From positions 38,350 through 102,349 of the forward strand of contig JAUWAY010000004.1 in NCBI GenBank assembly GCA_030601845.1: a stretch of 64,000 bases of DNA, given 5' to 3'. Within the stretch, counting starts at the first letter, position 1. Every line of letters begins with the position of its first letter. Below are positions 8,214-16,547 of the stretch, one piece after another. The DNA is from Phycisphaerae bacterium (GTDB taxonomy: Bacteria > Planctomycetota > Phycisphaerae > Sedimentisphaerales > Anaerobacaceae). A program made the position numbers and the translations under genes. Under the pieces are notes generated by a model. The model saw only the letters and a program-made list of their open reading frames with translations, was not told the origin of the DNA and searched no databases.

Positions 8214-9305
8214 TTACTTATTCGAATAGAAACCACGACAGGCAATTTGCAGTTTCTCGCCACCTTTTATATTCACAAAAAACGTATCCGTGAAAGTCCT
8301 TGATTTACCTTCGGTGGCCGGCGGTGTTATCTCCAGCTCAAAATTATAACGATTGCCAATCTTTTCCTGACTCAAAACCTTTATAATATCATTTTTAGAT
8401 GATGCCGATTCAATCTCGAAATCCTCATCATAATTGTTGAGTATCCACACTTTCCTTATTGTCGGCTTTTGCGGTTCAGCGTTGAAAACGATAAGAGCCG
8501 GCGGGTTAACCTTAAATCTCGGCAGCGCAGTAAAGGAGATAGTGACCAAATTACATTCCGGATGGGTCAGACTGATGTTGATAATCCCGTTCAAACCTTT
8601 TCGAAGTTTCTCAATGTTAACCTTGGGCTCAAGAGTGAACTTCGTTGCTTGCACTTCAAGATCTACCTTGGCAGTTATGCAGTCGGCAGTCGATTTGAAG
8701 GCCTTTATTGCAAATGGCCGATTATCGAGACTTCTGAGTGTAATCTTCGGACAGCCGGCATTTTCATCTTTAAGCAAAAGCTTCAGTGTCTTCGGCTCGT
8801 AATCTACCTTCGGTACAATGTTGGCCTTTATGGTCAGTGTAACCCTGGGCCTTGCCTTGTCGTTGCTGTTCACATACAAACGTTTTGTTATCGGGCCAGG
8901 ATATCTGCCTGAATTATAACTTACCTCGACGGTCCCGCTTTCGCCCGGCGCATATTTCTTCTTATTCTTGCTTAACTTGGCAGTGCCACCACAGCAGGCC
9001 TCGATTTTCCCGATTTCCAACAAGCTGTCGCCGGTGTTTGTGAATTTGAACTCACCGACTTTCCTTGTCCCCGGACCGATTTTGCCAAAGTCATAAATCA
9101 TTTGCTCAAAACTAATTTCAGGCCCCGGCTCCTTTCTCTTGACTACAGCTTGAGTTTCTGCAGGACTAATTACTGGCTTAGCTGCCGTCAACTCAGGTTC
9201 GGGCTTTTCTGTCACCCTGACCTGCTCCTGGCAGCCAATCTGCAAAAACAAAACGAAAGCGGCAACAAATACGATTTTAAATTTTCGGAAACAATCGCGT
9301 CTCAT
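8214..9305 (-). CDS. DUF1573 domain lipoprotein
   Basis: Predicted exported lipoprotein of 363 residues. The signal ends in the lipobox LQIGC (about residue 25). After a short linker a DUF1573/ASPM-SPD-2-Hydin-like beta domain is evident: YDFGKIGPGTRKVGEFKFTN, then SGTVEVSYNSGRYPGPITKR and further immunoglobulin-like repeats toward the C-terminus. A Cys pair follows the first strands (EACCGG). The function of DUF1573 proteins is unproven; they are often abundant in Planctomycetota and Bacteroidota envelopes. CTGGAG stands 8 bases before the ATG. The gene is followed on the same strand by the multiheme cytochrome, so they may be co-transcribed. No promoter was resolved in the divergent spacer. 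Confidence 0.85.
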   Translation of the reverse strand: MRRDCFRKFKIVFVAAFVLFLQIGCQEQVRVTEKPEPELTAAKPVISPAETQAVVKRKEPGPEISFEQMIYDFGKIGPGTRKVGEFKFTNTGDSLLEIGKIEACCGGTAKLSKNKKKYAPGESGTVEVSYNSGRYPGPITKRLYVNSNDKARPRVTLTIKANIVPKVDYEPKTLKLLLKDENAGCPKITLRSLDNRPFAIKAFKSTADCITAKVDLEVQATKFTLEPKVNIEKLRKGLNGIINISLTHPECNLVTISFTALPRFKVNPPALIVFNAEPQKPTIRKVWILNNYDEDFEIESASSKNDIIKVLSQEKIGNRYNFELEITPPATEGKSRTFTDTFFVNIKGGEKLQIACRGFYSNK

Positions 9306-9559
9306 ATTCTAAACTCCAGATTAAATCGTGATACAACTTTCACCTAATTCACAAACACTTTTAGTTTAACAAAAAGAACGCCTCTAAGCAAGCCTTTTCC
9401 GATTCATATTGGCAGGTGTCCCGCCCCTGATACGGCTGGCCCAAATTCTCGGCAATTTTAGGACCAAAAATGGCAAAATTTCCTCACCAGCAAAGACCGA
9501 CCATACCTTTCGAGATTTTAATTGTTCAAATATGGCTTTACAGCCGATATTTTAAGGAG

Positions 9560-9632
9560 CCCCATTTTGCAACATATTAGGTTCTCATTTTGCGATTTAT
9601 CGCAAAATGAGGGCCCTTGCAAAATGAGGGCA
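9560..9632. repeat. palindromic CATTTTGC repeat with 13-bp hairpin
   Basis: Contains CCCATTTTGCAACATATT and then the inverted repeat CTCATTTTGCGAT-TT-ATCGCAAAATGAG (9584-9611), followed by another TTGCAAAATGAGGGC. It lies in the upstream region of the GT2 gene, between the divergent DUF1573 and GT2 starts. It shares 18 bases with the copy inside the cytochrome gene. The rest of 9306-9676 shows nothing else. Confidence 0.8.
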
Positions 9633-9676
9633 CAACCGTTACCATAGGGCAAACGGGAATTGCTAAGGAGCAGACG

Positions 9677-10660
9677 ATGGACAGACAAACTACGGAAGTA
9701 TCAGTAGTGGTGCCGCTGCTGAATGAGCAGGATAATGTCGGCCCACTCTATGAGCAAATCACGAAAACCTTAACCGGCAAATTCAATTACGAAATAATAT
9801 TCGTTGATGACGGCAGCAGCGATGACAGCTTCACCATATTGAGCCGGTTGCAAAAGGCCGACAACAAAGTCCGGGTCATTCACTTCCGCAAGAACTTCGG
9901 CCAAACCGCAGCTCTCAGTGCCGGCTTTGCCCACACACGGGGCAAAATTGTTGTCGCAATTGATGCCGATTTGCAAAACGACCCTGCGGATATACCCAAA
10001 ATGGTTGCCAAACTTGACGAAGGATTTGACGTCGTCAGCGGCTGGAGAAAAAAAAGGCACGACAATGCCCTCACCAGACTGATCCCTTCCAAAATCGCCA
10101 ACTGGCTGATTGCTAAAATTACAGGTGTTAAGCTCCACGATTTCGGCTGCACGCTCAAAGCATACCGCAGAGAGGTCCTCGCCGAAACAAAACTCTACGG
10201 CGAAATGCACCGCTTCATCCCCGCTTTGGCGAGCTGGTCCGGGGCCAGAATCACCGAAATGGTCGTCAACCACAGACCCAGAACCGCCGGCGCCGCCAAG
10301 TACGGCCTGGGACGAACAGTAAAAGTGGTTTTAGACCTTATCACGGTCAAGTTCCTCGGCTCGTTTTCCACCAAGCCAATCTATATCTTTGGCGGCATGG
10401 GACTGGCAACTGCACTCTGCGCGGTTGCCTCCGGCTTGGCCGTGCTCTATCAAAAATTCATCTCTGATTCACATCTGTCTATGAACAGAAACCCACTGCT
10501 GGTTCTGACAGCCGTGCTGATTACAACTACCATCCAGTTCATTCTGATGGGCCTGCTTGCCGAGCTTTTAGTCCGGACATATCACGAATCACAAAACCGC
10601 CTGACCTATGTCATCAAAGAGATACTCGAATCGACCGATGAAAGCGGAGAGCAGAAATGA
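9677..10660 (+). CDS. membrane-anchored family 2 glycosyltransferase (polyprenyl-phosphate type)
   Basis: Predicted GT2 enzyme of 327 residues that transfers a sugar to polyprenyl phosphate, as in the DPM1/ArnC/GtrB group. The GT-A core shows VSVVVPLLNEQDNVGPLYEQ, IFVDDGSSDDS near residue 41, DADLQNDP near 95 and LHDFGCTLKAYRRE. Two hydrophobic helices near the C-terminus (about 235-255 and 275-300) anchor it. AAGGAG six bases before the ATG fixes the start; a longer frame begins inside the CATTTTGC repeat. The stop overlaps the next gene by 4 bases (ATGA), indicating translational coupling with the GT-C protein, which probably uses the polyprenyl-linked sugar as donor. Confidence 0.9.
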   Translation: MDRQTTEVSVVVPLLNEQDNVGPLYEQITKTLTGKFNYEIIFVDDGSSDDSFTILSRLQKADNKVRVIHFRKNFGQTAALSAGFAHTRGKIVVAIDADLQNDPADIPKMVAKLDEGFDVVSGWRKKRHDNALTRLIPSKIANWLIAKITGVKLHDFGCTLKAYRREVLAETKLYGEMHRFIPALASWSGARITEMVVNHRPRTAGAAKYGLGRTVKVVLDLITVKFLGSFSTKPIYIFGGMGLATALCAVASGLAVLYQKFISDSHLSMNRNPLLVLTAVLITTTIQFILMGLLAELLVRTYHESQNRLTYVIKEILESTDESGEQK

Positions 10661-12549
10661 GTAAAGGTGCCCGAAGAAACAGGCCATCAGGAAAACGACT
10701 GAAACCACACAGACAAAAAGTAACCACTTCCACTAAAGAACAGAGCAAAAAGAATTTTAGGGGTCCCTTTGTAGTTTTCGCCCTGATAGCAATTCTGGCA
10801 GCAATCCCCTTTTCTATGGGTAAGTACTTCGAGTTCAACACGCCCGGACCTTTCGACAGTGGGGCGTATGTCTATTCAGCCAAACACATAATTGACGGCG
10901 CCGAAATCGGCGTAGAGGAAAAGCCCAGCGCCCAACTTGGCACGCTGCTGGTCAATATGCTGGGAGTATGGCTGTTCGGATTTAGCGAAACCGGGCCGGA
11001 GCTTATACAAATGTTTCTTCAGGCCACTGCCCTGGTGCTGATGTTTGTTGCTATGCGAAAACTCTTTGGCACGCTACCGGCGGCGATAGGTGTTGTTATT
11101 GCCTCCGTTTACCTTTCTGCGCCGCTTATCGCAAAGTTTGGCAACGTCAAAGAGCAATATATGGTCGCCTTTATGATGATGGCAATTAGCTGCTTTGTCC
11201 TGCATCAGCTCACCGGCCGATGGTGGTATGCCTTCCTGGCCGGTGCATTAGTAAGCTGGGCACCTTTATTTAAGGCAACAGGCACCGCCGCTATAGGCGC
11301 GATTGGTCTGTTTGTGATTGCACAGCCGCTGCTAAAGAACAGAACCTGGAAGCAAACAGGTCTTGACATATTGCTTTTACTGGCAGGTGCGGCAGCAGCT
11401 ATTGGCCCACTGTATATCTGGATAATCGGCTGGAACGTAAAGATGGGTTTGCCGTATTCTTTCGCGTGGACGACGCTGGCAAAGTTCCTCCCGGCCGCCC
11501 CGGGTGCCGAGCAGGCCAAAACGGCAGTGGGTTATGTTGGTGCAAGCCGAAAACTCGTACCCTTTTCACAGCAATGGCCCATGGTATTGCGATACTACGG
11601 CTTGCTCATACTGCCCATCACTCTGGCAGCTGGTGCGATTGTTGCGAGAATCGGCAGGATGATTTGGGCAGCACTCTCGCCGGAAAAAACCAAACGAAAA
11701 ACGTATGACCGCTTTGTGCTGCTTTTCGCCGTTTGGTGGATTCTGGATATGGCATTTATCTGGATAAGCCCGCGTTCTTACGAGCAGTATTATCTGCCGT
11801 TAAACGCCTCAGCCGCAATGTTAGGTGGATACTTGATTGCGCTTTACCACGACAAAGTAAGCACTGCCGTGTTCAAAAGTAAGTGGGTAGTAGTGGGGCT
11901 TGCCGGGTTCTTGCTAATGATAATTATGTCGTGGCATATATTCTTCGGCATAAAGAAAAGCCCGCACTCGGGTATGAGCTACGGCGGAAAACGAAGAGGT
12001 TACTCCCAAAAGCTGGACGAAATTTCTCAACGCCGCAAGAACAACTGGATAGGCTCCTGGGAAGAAGTAGGCGAATATATCCGCAATCGTTCTACCCCCG
12101 ATGATAAGATTTACGTATGGGGCTGGTACCCAGGGATATATGTTAAAGCCCAGCGATTTAGCTCTGCCGCTAATGCCTGTATGATAGCCCGGACGGCACC
12201 GAAGAGACTCGAAGAGATACTCACCGCTCTGCTGACCGAATTCGAGCAGGATATGCCAAAGTTTATAGTTGACAGCCGAAAACGCCACATACCGATGGAA
12301 AGGCCGCCCTATGAATTATGGCCGATTGTGCTCAAGGGGTTTATGGGGGCTGAGGAAGCCAGGTTTTTGTTGCTGGATAAAAAAGAAATTGCTCGATATG
12401 ACGCCGAGTGGAGTGCCTGGCTGCACGAGCGGTTCGACCAGGACGAGGCACTTCGATATGAGGCGATGAAACCCTTCAGAGAATTCGTTAGGAAAAACTA
12501 CAAAATCGTGCAAATGTTCGGGCAACATGTTCTTTTCCAGCGGAAATAG
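10657..12549 (+). CDS. multi-spanning GT-C type glycosyltransferase (PMT/ArnT-like)
   Basis: Integral membrane protein of 630 residues with a basic N-terminus and about ten predicted membrane helices over residues 30-430, then a soluble C-terminal domain. The first loop after helix 1 contains FNTPGPFDSGAYVYSAKHI, the position where GT-C enzymes carry their acidic catalytic residue. These enzymes use polyprenyl-phosphate sugars on the outer face of the membrane, which matches the preceding gene. The start overlaps that gene's stop (ATGA). The late loop has NNWIGSWEEVGEYIRNRS and DKIYVWGWYPGIYV, seen in related putative mannosyltransferases. The acceptor is unknown. Alternative: an uncharacterised PMT_2-family protein. 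Confidence 0.8.
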   Translation: MSKGARRNRPSGKRLKPHRQKVTTSTKEQSKKNFRGPFVVFALIAILAAIPFSMGKYFEFNTPGPFDSGAYVYSAKHIIDGAEIGVEEKPSAQLGTLLVNMLGVWLFGFSETGPELIQMFLQATALVLMFVAMRKLFGTLPAAIGVVIASVYLSAPLIAKFGNVKEQYMVAFMMMAISCFVLHQLTGRWWYAFLAGALVSWAPLFKATGTAAIGAIGLFVIAQPLLKNRTWKQTGLDILLLLAGAAAAIGPLYIWIIGWNVKMGLPYSFAWTTLAKFLPAAPGAEQAKTAVGYVGASRKLVPFSQQWPMVLRYYGLLILPITLAAGAIVARIGRMIWAALSPEKTKRKTYDRFVLLFAVWWILDMAFIWISPRSYEQYYLPLNASAAMLGGYLIALYHDKVSTAVFKSKWVVVGLAGFLLMIIMSWHIFFGIKKSPHSGMSYGGKRRGYSQKLDEISQRRKNNWIGSWEEVGEYIRNRSTPDDKIYVWGWYPGIYVKAQRFSSAANACMIARTAPKRLEEILTALLTEFEQDMPKFIVDSRKRHIPMERPPYELWPIVLKGFMGAEEARFLLLDKKEIARYDAEWSAWLHERFDQDEALRYEAMKPFREFVRKNYKIVQMFGQHVLFQRK

Positions 12550-13284
12550 ATGAAAAAGGTGGCAGAATTGATGGATAAGGACGTGAAGAAGGAACAAGAA
12601 CACTATGATGAAGCCTGGCGGAGAGGGTTCGTGGTAGGCAGAGAAGAATATGGAAACCTGCAGACGAATTTAGAATTCCTGGCAGAAATTAACCTGCTCA
12701 AGCCGAGCGATAAGATTTTAGAACTCGGCTGTGGTATTGGCAGCGTAGTGTTTGAACTGAGCAGGCAGGGATATAATATTACAGGTACAGATATCTCACG
12801 CGAAGCAATAGCTTACGGTCTTAAAAAATACGGCGAGATAAAGCTGCAAGTGCAGGCGGCGGAAGCTTTACCCTACGAAAACCAATCTTTCGATGTTGTG
12901 TTGAGCTTCGACTTGTTAGAGCATATCGAGCAGGTGGATAAACACGTAAGTGAAGTTGCCCGCATTCTTCGCACAGATGGTTATTACCTCTTCGAGACAC
13001 CGAATAAGTATAGCAATGTTATTTGGGAAACATTCCACACAAGGTCACTGCGATGGCGGCGATACCACCCTTCGCTCCATTCGCCGGCGCAGCTCAGGCG
13101 CCGATTGTCCAAGCACGGATTCGAAGTACGATTTGTCAAAATGAATCTGATAAGTGAATTTACCATCAAGAAATTGCAGAAGCTTGGGCCGGTAGGCTCC
13201 ATTATTAAGCATATAAACTTTCGCCGCTTGCCTCTTATCCTGCAAACGAATTTATATGTCATCGCCTGTAAAATAAGAGACTAA
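12550..13284 (+). CDS. class I SAM-dependent methyltransferase
   Basis: UbiG-like methyltransferase of 244 residues. Motif I is ILELGCGIGSVVFELS (about 57-72), the acidic end of strand 2 is GTDIS, and the post-core motif is SFDVVLSFDLLEHIEQ. The C-terminal cap has HPSLHSPAQLRRRLSKHGFEV, as in methyltransferases found in glycan clusters. The ATG directly follows the stop of the GT-C gene; an in-frame ATG at 12574 preceded by AAAGGTGG is an equally good start. Substrate unknown, probably a sugar or lipid intermediate of the surrounding glycan pathway. Confidence 0.85.
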   Translation: MKKVAELMDKDVKKEQEHYDEAWRRGFVVGREEYGNLQTNLEFLAEINLLKPSDKILELGCGIGSVVFELSRQGYNITGTDISREAIAYGLKKYGEIKLQVQAAEALPYENQSFDVVLSFDLLEHIEQVDKHVSEVARILRTDGYYLFETPNKYSNVIWETFHTRSLRWRRYHPSLHSPAQLRRRLSKHGFEVRFVKMNLISEFTIKKLQKLGPVGSIIKHINFRRLPLILQTNLYVIACKIRD

Positions 13285-13471
13285 CAAGTTCAAACTGAGC
13301 CGTTCTTCGCTTGAATACGCCCAGAAACGTCAGAAACACGATTTTTGCTGAAGTTTGAGCAAAAATAAAGCGTTTTTGAATTTAATATAACCTCTTATTA
13401 AAAATGGAGTTACGCAAAGAATCAGCCTAAAAACGGTCAGTTTGAGTAACAAACATTTTCCGATTTTTTTG

Positions 13472-13500
13472 TTGAAATAATCTACGCGTTGTGCTAAATT
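13472..13500 (+). promoter_or_regulatory. putative sigma70-type promoter for the beta-propeller gene
   Basis: TTGAAA (13472-13477), 17-base spacer, TAAATT (13495-13500). It would give a 5' leader of about 260 bases before the ATG at 13771. Confidence 0.45.
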
Positions 13501-13770
13501 ATAATTGTCGTTAGAATCCAGATCAGCAGCGGTTTTGACAGCAATCAAAGGAGGGGAAGCGCTTGTTTTTTGCGGAGTTTTCCCCTTAATAGAGAAATGA
13601 CGTTGAAGGTTCTGCTTGTGCTCGCAGTGCACAAGGAGCCGATGCTCAAATGGTAAGGAGGTAGCGATACGCAATTATATTAGCTTAATTTCCGCAGGAT
13701 TTCATTACGCTTATACTGGTGCACAAAGGGTGCGCTAAAATATTAACGACTTTTTAAGGAGAAGATAGAA
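13501..13770 (+). other. long, structured 5' leader of the beta-propeller/dockerin gene
   Basis: After the putative promoter, the leader contains a hairpin with arms GGGGAA/TTCCCC (about 13552-13587), a second hairpin CTTGTGC-N7-GCACAAG around 13614-13634 and two isolated Shine-Dalgarno-like GGAGG strings. A 19-codon ORF (13597-13656) overlaps the second hairpin. It matches no riboswitch class that I can recognise. The upstream part of this spacer (13285-13471) shows nothing. Confidence 0.35.
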
Positions 13771-15201
13771 ATGAGAAATGCAAGTATGACAATTTTGATA
13801 GTTTTGGCACTGTGCGGCTCCGTATGGGCCGTAGAGGTGCTGGAACCGGGCTATGTTGTACAAACGTATGCGACCTATTCTGAACCAGGGATTGGCCGTA
13901 CAGGAGCAATGACGTTTGCTGGAGATGGCAATCTGTATGCCACGCACCGAGCTAACGCAACTATATGGCGGATTGCTCCGGGAGGGGTGGCAAGCGAATT
14001 TGTCAACAACCTTATAGACCCAATTGGAATTGAGTGGGCAGGTGGCACCAGCTATGGTAACTATCTTTATGTCGTTGAATATCAAACATGGGCGGGGGCA
14101 ATAATTAGGGTTGGTTTGGATGGAACAACTTCTACTCTTGCTTCTTTGAGTTCGCCCGCTCATGCCTCAGCTCCTTTAGGTCTGGATAGAACCGGCAGCT
14201 ATAATGGACATCTTTATTTTGGATCAACTGGGCAAGACCACACTTTTAGAGTAGATACTGCTGGCAACGTTACGATGTTTAGCAACTTCCCGGGCTGGAC
14301 AGATGGAGGCGGACCAACTGATATTGCTTTTGACACAGGAACAGATTACGGCGGACTGATGTATATGACGACGTCGTTTTCCCATACACCAAGGGTGAGC
14401 GGTGTTTTCACGTTGGACACAAGTGGCAACGCAAGCAGGTTTGCCCCTGCTTTAGTTGCAGCCCAGCGGCTTGCATTCGACCCATTAGGGGATTTCAGCG
14501 GGGGGCTGTTCGTAGTTGGAAGATTATTGGCCCAGTCAAACGCGCTTTGGCGAGTCGGTCCGGACGGCACAGCTACAGAATTTGCCAGAGGAACAATATC
14601 AACCCCTTACGGCTTGGCATTTGGTCCTGATGGAGCGATGTATGTGGCTGAGTATAATGAGACTAGCGAGACAGTTATCATCAGCCAAATCAGGCTTGTA
14701 GCTCCCCGCGAAGTTGCCATTGACATCAAACCTGGAAGCTGTCCGAATCCGCTTAATGTCAAGAGCCGGGGAGTGCTTCCTGTAGCCATCTTGGGGTCAG
14801 AGGATTTGGACGTAAACACCATTGAAGTAGCCTCTATTCGTTTGGCCGGCGTTGCACCGGTCCGCAATAGCTATGAAGATGTAGCTACTCCCGTACCGGA
14901 TGGGAACGAGTGTGAATGCACCACAGAAGGTCCTGACGGCTACACCGACCTTGCACTTAAGTTCAAAACTCAGGACATTGTAAGTGAACTTGGCGAAGTC
15001 GCCGATGGTGAGGTACTGGTGCTAACCCTTACGGGTTGTCTGTTCGATGGTACAATTATAGAGGGCCAAGATTGCATCGTCTCCGTAGGAAACGCTGGTA
15101 GAAGACCAAAGGGTGACCTCAATGCCGACGGTATGATTGATTTTAGCGACTTTGCGATTTTCTCCAATGAGTGGCTATCGAAGTTTCCATTGGCTGAATA
15201 A
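13771..15201 (+). CDS. secreted NHL/SMP-30-like beta-propeller protein with C-terminal dockerin-like repeat
   Basis: Signal peptide at residues 1-20 (MTILIVLALCGSVWA). Residues 25-315 form a repeat series with DG-rich blades such as FGPDGAMYVAEYNE, GVASEFVNNLIDPIGIEWAG and GPDGTATEFARG, typical of NHL/SMP-30 propellers. A following domain, VAIDIKPGSCPNPLNVKSRG, is common in secreted Planctomycetota and Bacteroidota proteins. The C-terminus GDLNADGMIDFSDFAIFSNEW is a calcium-binding dockerin-type repeat, present once rather than twice. AAGGAGAAG lies about 9 bases before the ATG. Ligand or substrate cannot be inferred; an extracellular carbohydrate-related or surface-assembly role is likely. 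Confidence 0.82.
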   Translation: MRNASMTILIVLALCGSVWAVEVLEPGYVVQTYATYSEPGIGRTGAMTFAGDGNLYATHRANATIWRIAPGGVASEFVNNLIDPIGIEWAGGTSYGNYLYVVEYQTWAGAIIRVGLDGTTSTLASLSSPAHASAPLGLDRTGSYNGHLYFGSTGQDHTFRVDTAGNVTMFSNFPGWTDGGGPTDIAFDTGTDYGGLMYMTTSFSHTPRVSGVFTLDTSGNASRFAPALVAAQRLAFDPLGDFSGGLFVVGRLLAQSNALWRVGPDGTATEFARGTISTPYGLAFGPDGAMYVAEYNETSETVIISQIRLVAPREVAIDIKPGSCPNPLNVKSRGVLPVAILGSEDLDVNTIEVASIRLAGVAPVRNSYEDVATPVPDGNECECTTEGPDGYTDLALKFKTQDIVSELGEVADGEVLVLTLTGCLFDGTIIEGQDCIVSVGNAGRRPKGDLNADGMIDFSDFAIFSNEWLSKFPLAE

Positions 15202-15236
15202 TCCGCCTCCACGTATATAATTTGAGTTTGTGCTCG

Positions 15237-15272
15237 AAGGCGTGGTTTTGTTGATTTACAAAGCCACGCCTT
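15237..15272 (+). terminator. hairpin after the dockerin gene
   Basis: AAGGCGTGG and CCACGCCTT pair around an 18-base loop, followed by AAGTTTATATT. It lies 36 bases after the stop and is a plausible but imperfect intrinsic terminator since the U-run is broken. Confidence 0.5.
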
Positions 15273-15353
15273 AAGTTTATATTATGCAGGTTTCCGGAAG
15301 GGAGCTGAAAGAACAGGTATCAAGCTCAAGGACCTTATTTTCATAGCCAGGCA

Positions 15354-16547
15354 ATGAAAATACTAATGCTCAATTATGAGTTTCCGCCGATCGGTGGCGG
15401 TGGGGGCAAGGCGCACCTGTCTCTATTGAGACAATATGCTGGTAATAGCGAGTTGAAAGTAGATGTATTAACTTCAGCACCAAAGCCGGGCTTCTTTAAG
15501 GAAAACTTCTCCGAAAACATCACTATCTACAAAGTTGGCGTGCACAAAAAGAATCTTCACTTCTGGCGTAAAATCGAGGTGATTGAATGGCTGTTCAAAG
15601 CCAAGCTTCACTACCGCAGAATGTTACGCAGCACTAATTACGATTTAGTGCACGCATTTTTTGGCTTTCCTACCGGCTGGCTCTGTTATCGAACAGCAAA
15701 GAAACTGCCTTACATAATCTCGCTGCGTGGCTCGGATGTGCCGGGCCGGCATGCAAGGTTAAAAGTTGACTATAAGCTCTGCGGGCCTGTCTTCAGGGCC
15801 ATTTGGAAAAAGGCGACGGCTTTGGTGGCGTGCAGTGAGGGCCTGAAGAATCGAGCTCTAAGGTTCCTACCGTCGGTGGCCATTGACGTTATTCCAAATG
15901 GCGTCGAACTGGACCTTTTTTCTCCTGCACAAACCGCCGAAGAAGCAGATGCACTTGCTGCAAGGCGGGAGCCCATCAAGCTTCTGACCGTGGGTAGATT
16001 ATCTGTTACCAAGCGAGTGGAAATGCTGATTGATGCCGTCGAGACTTTGCATCGAGATGGCTGTAAGGTCCATTTCACCATAGTCGGCGGCGGGGCAATG
16101 CAGCAGAAGCTAAAACAAATTGTACTGCAAAGGAATCTTAGCAGCGTTATTGAAATAACCGGCAGAATCGACGCAGAGAAGATGCCGCAAGTTTATCGTC
16201 AAAGTGATATTTTTGTAAGCGCGACTATGCAGGAAGGAATGAGCAATGCGATGCTTGAAGCAATGGCCTCAGGCCTGCCGATAATCACTACTCGCTGCGA
16301 AGGTCTCGAAGAGCTTATAGCAGACAACGGGATTATCGTGGAACAGCCCAATGACCGGGACATTGCCGCTGCAATCAGACTGCTCATTGAGGACCGCCAG
16401 GCCTACAAGCAAATGTCCGCTGCATCAAGAAAACGAGCAGCTTTGTTTACCTGGTCTTCTGTGGCCAGCCGATATATTGAATATTACCGGAAAATCCTAA
16501 AGAACAAAAAAACCGGACTACAGAGAAGCAATATATGTGTGGCATAG
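15354..16547 (+). CDS. family 4 glycosyltransferase
   Basis: GT-B fold retaining glycosyltransferase of 397 residues. N-terminal acceptor domain begins MKILMLNYEFPPIGGGGGKA, with the glycine loop. The C-terminal donor domain contains LTVGRLSVTKRVEMLIDAV, FTIVGGGAMQQKLKQ, and the E-x7-E region FVSATMQEGMSNAMLEAMA followed by GLPIITTRCEGLEELI. Such enzymes use nucleotide-sugar donors to extend surface polysaccharide or lipid-linked oligosaccharide. The first ATG is used; its Shine-Dalgarno is weak (GCCAGGC). The last 13 bases overlap asnB, so both are likely translated from one transcript. Specific sugar cannot be predicted. Confidence 0.9.
   Translation: MKILMLNYEFPPIGGGGGKAHLSLLRQYAGNSELKVDVLTSAPKPGFFKENFSENITIYKVGVHKKNLHFWRKIEVIEWLFKAKLHYRRMLRSTNYDLVHAFFGFPTGWLCYRTAKKLPYIISLRGSDVPGRHARLKVDYKLCGPVFRAIWKKATALVACSEGLKNRALRFLPSVAIDVIPNGVELDLFSPAQTAEEADALAARREPIKLLTVGRLSVTKRVEMLIDAVETLHRDGCKVHFTIVGGGAMQQKLKQIVLQRNLSSVIEITGRIDAEKMPQVYRQSDIFVSATMQEGMSNAMLEAMASGLPIITTRCEGLEELIADNGIIVEQPNDRDIAAAIRLLIEDRQAYKQMSAASRKRAALFTWSSVASRYIEYYRKILKNKKTGLQRSNICVA

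Noticed and set aside
13597..13656. 19-codon ORF (MTLKVLLVLAVHKEP) as a real gene
   Set aside because: Too short to be supported; kept only as a note in the leader.
13640..13670. c-di-GMP riboswitch suggested by ATGGTAAGGAGGTAGCG
   Set aside because: Only a few bases resemble the class; the conserved core and pairing are missing.
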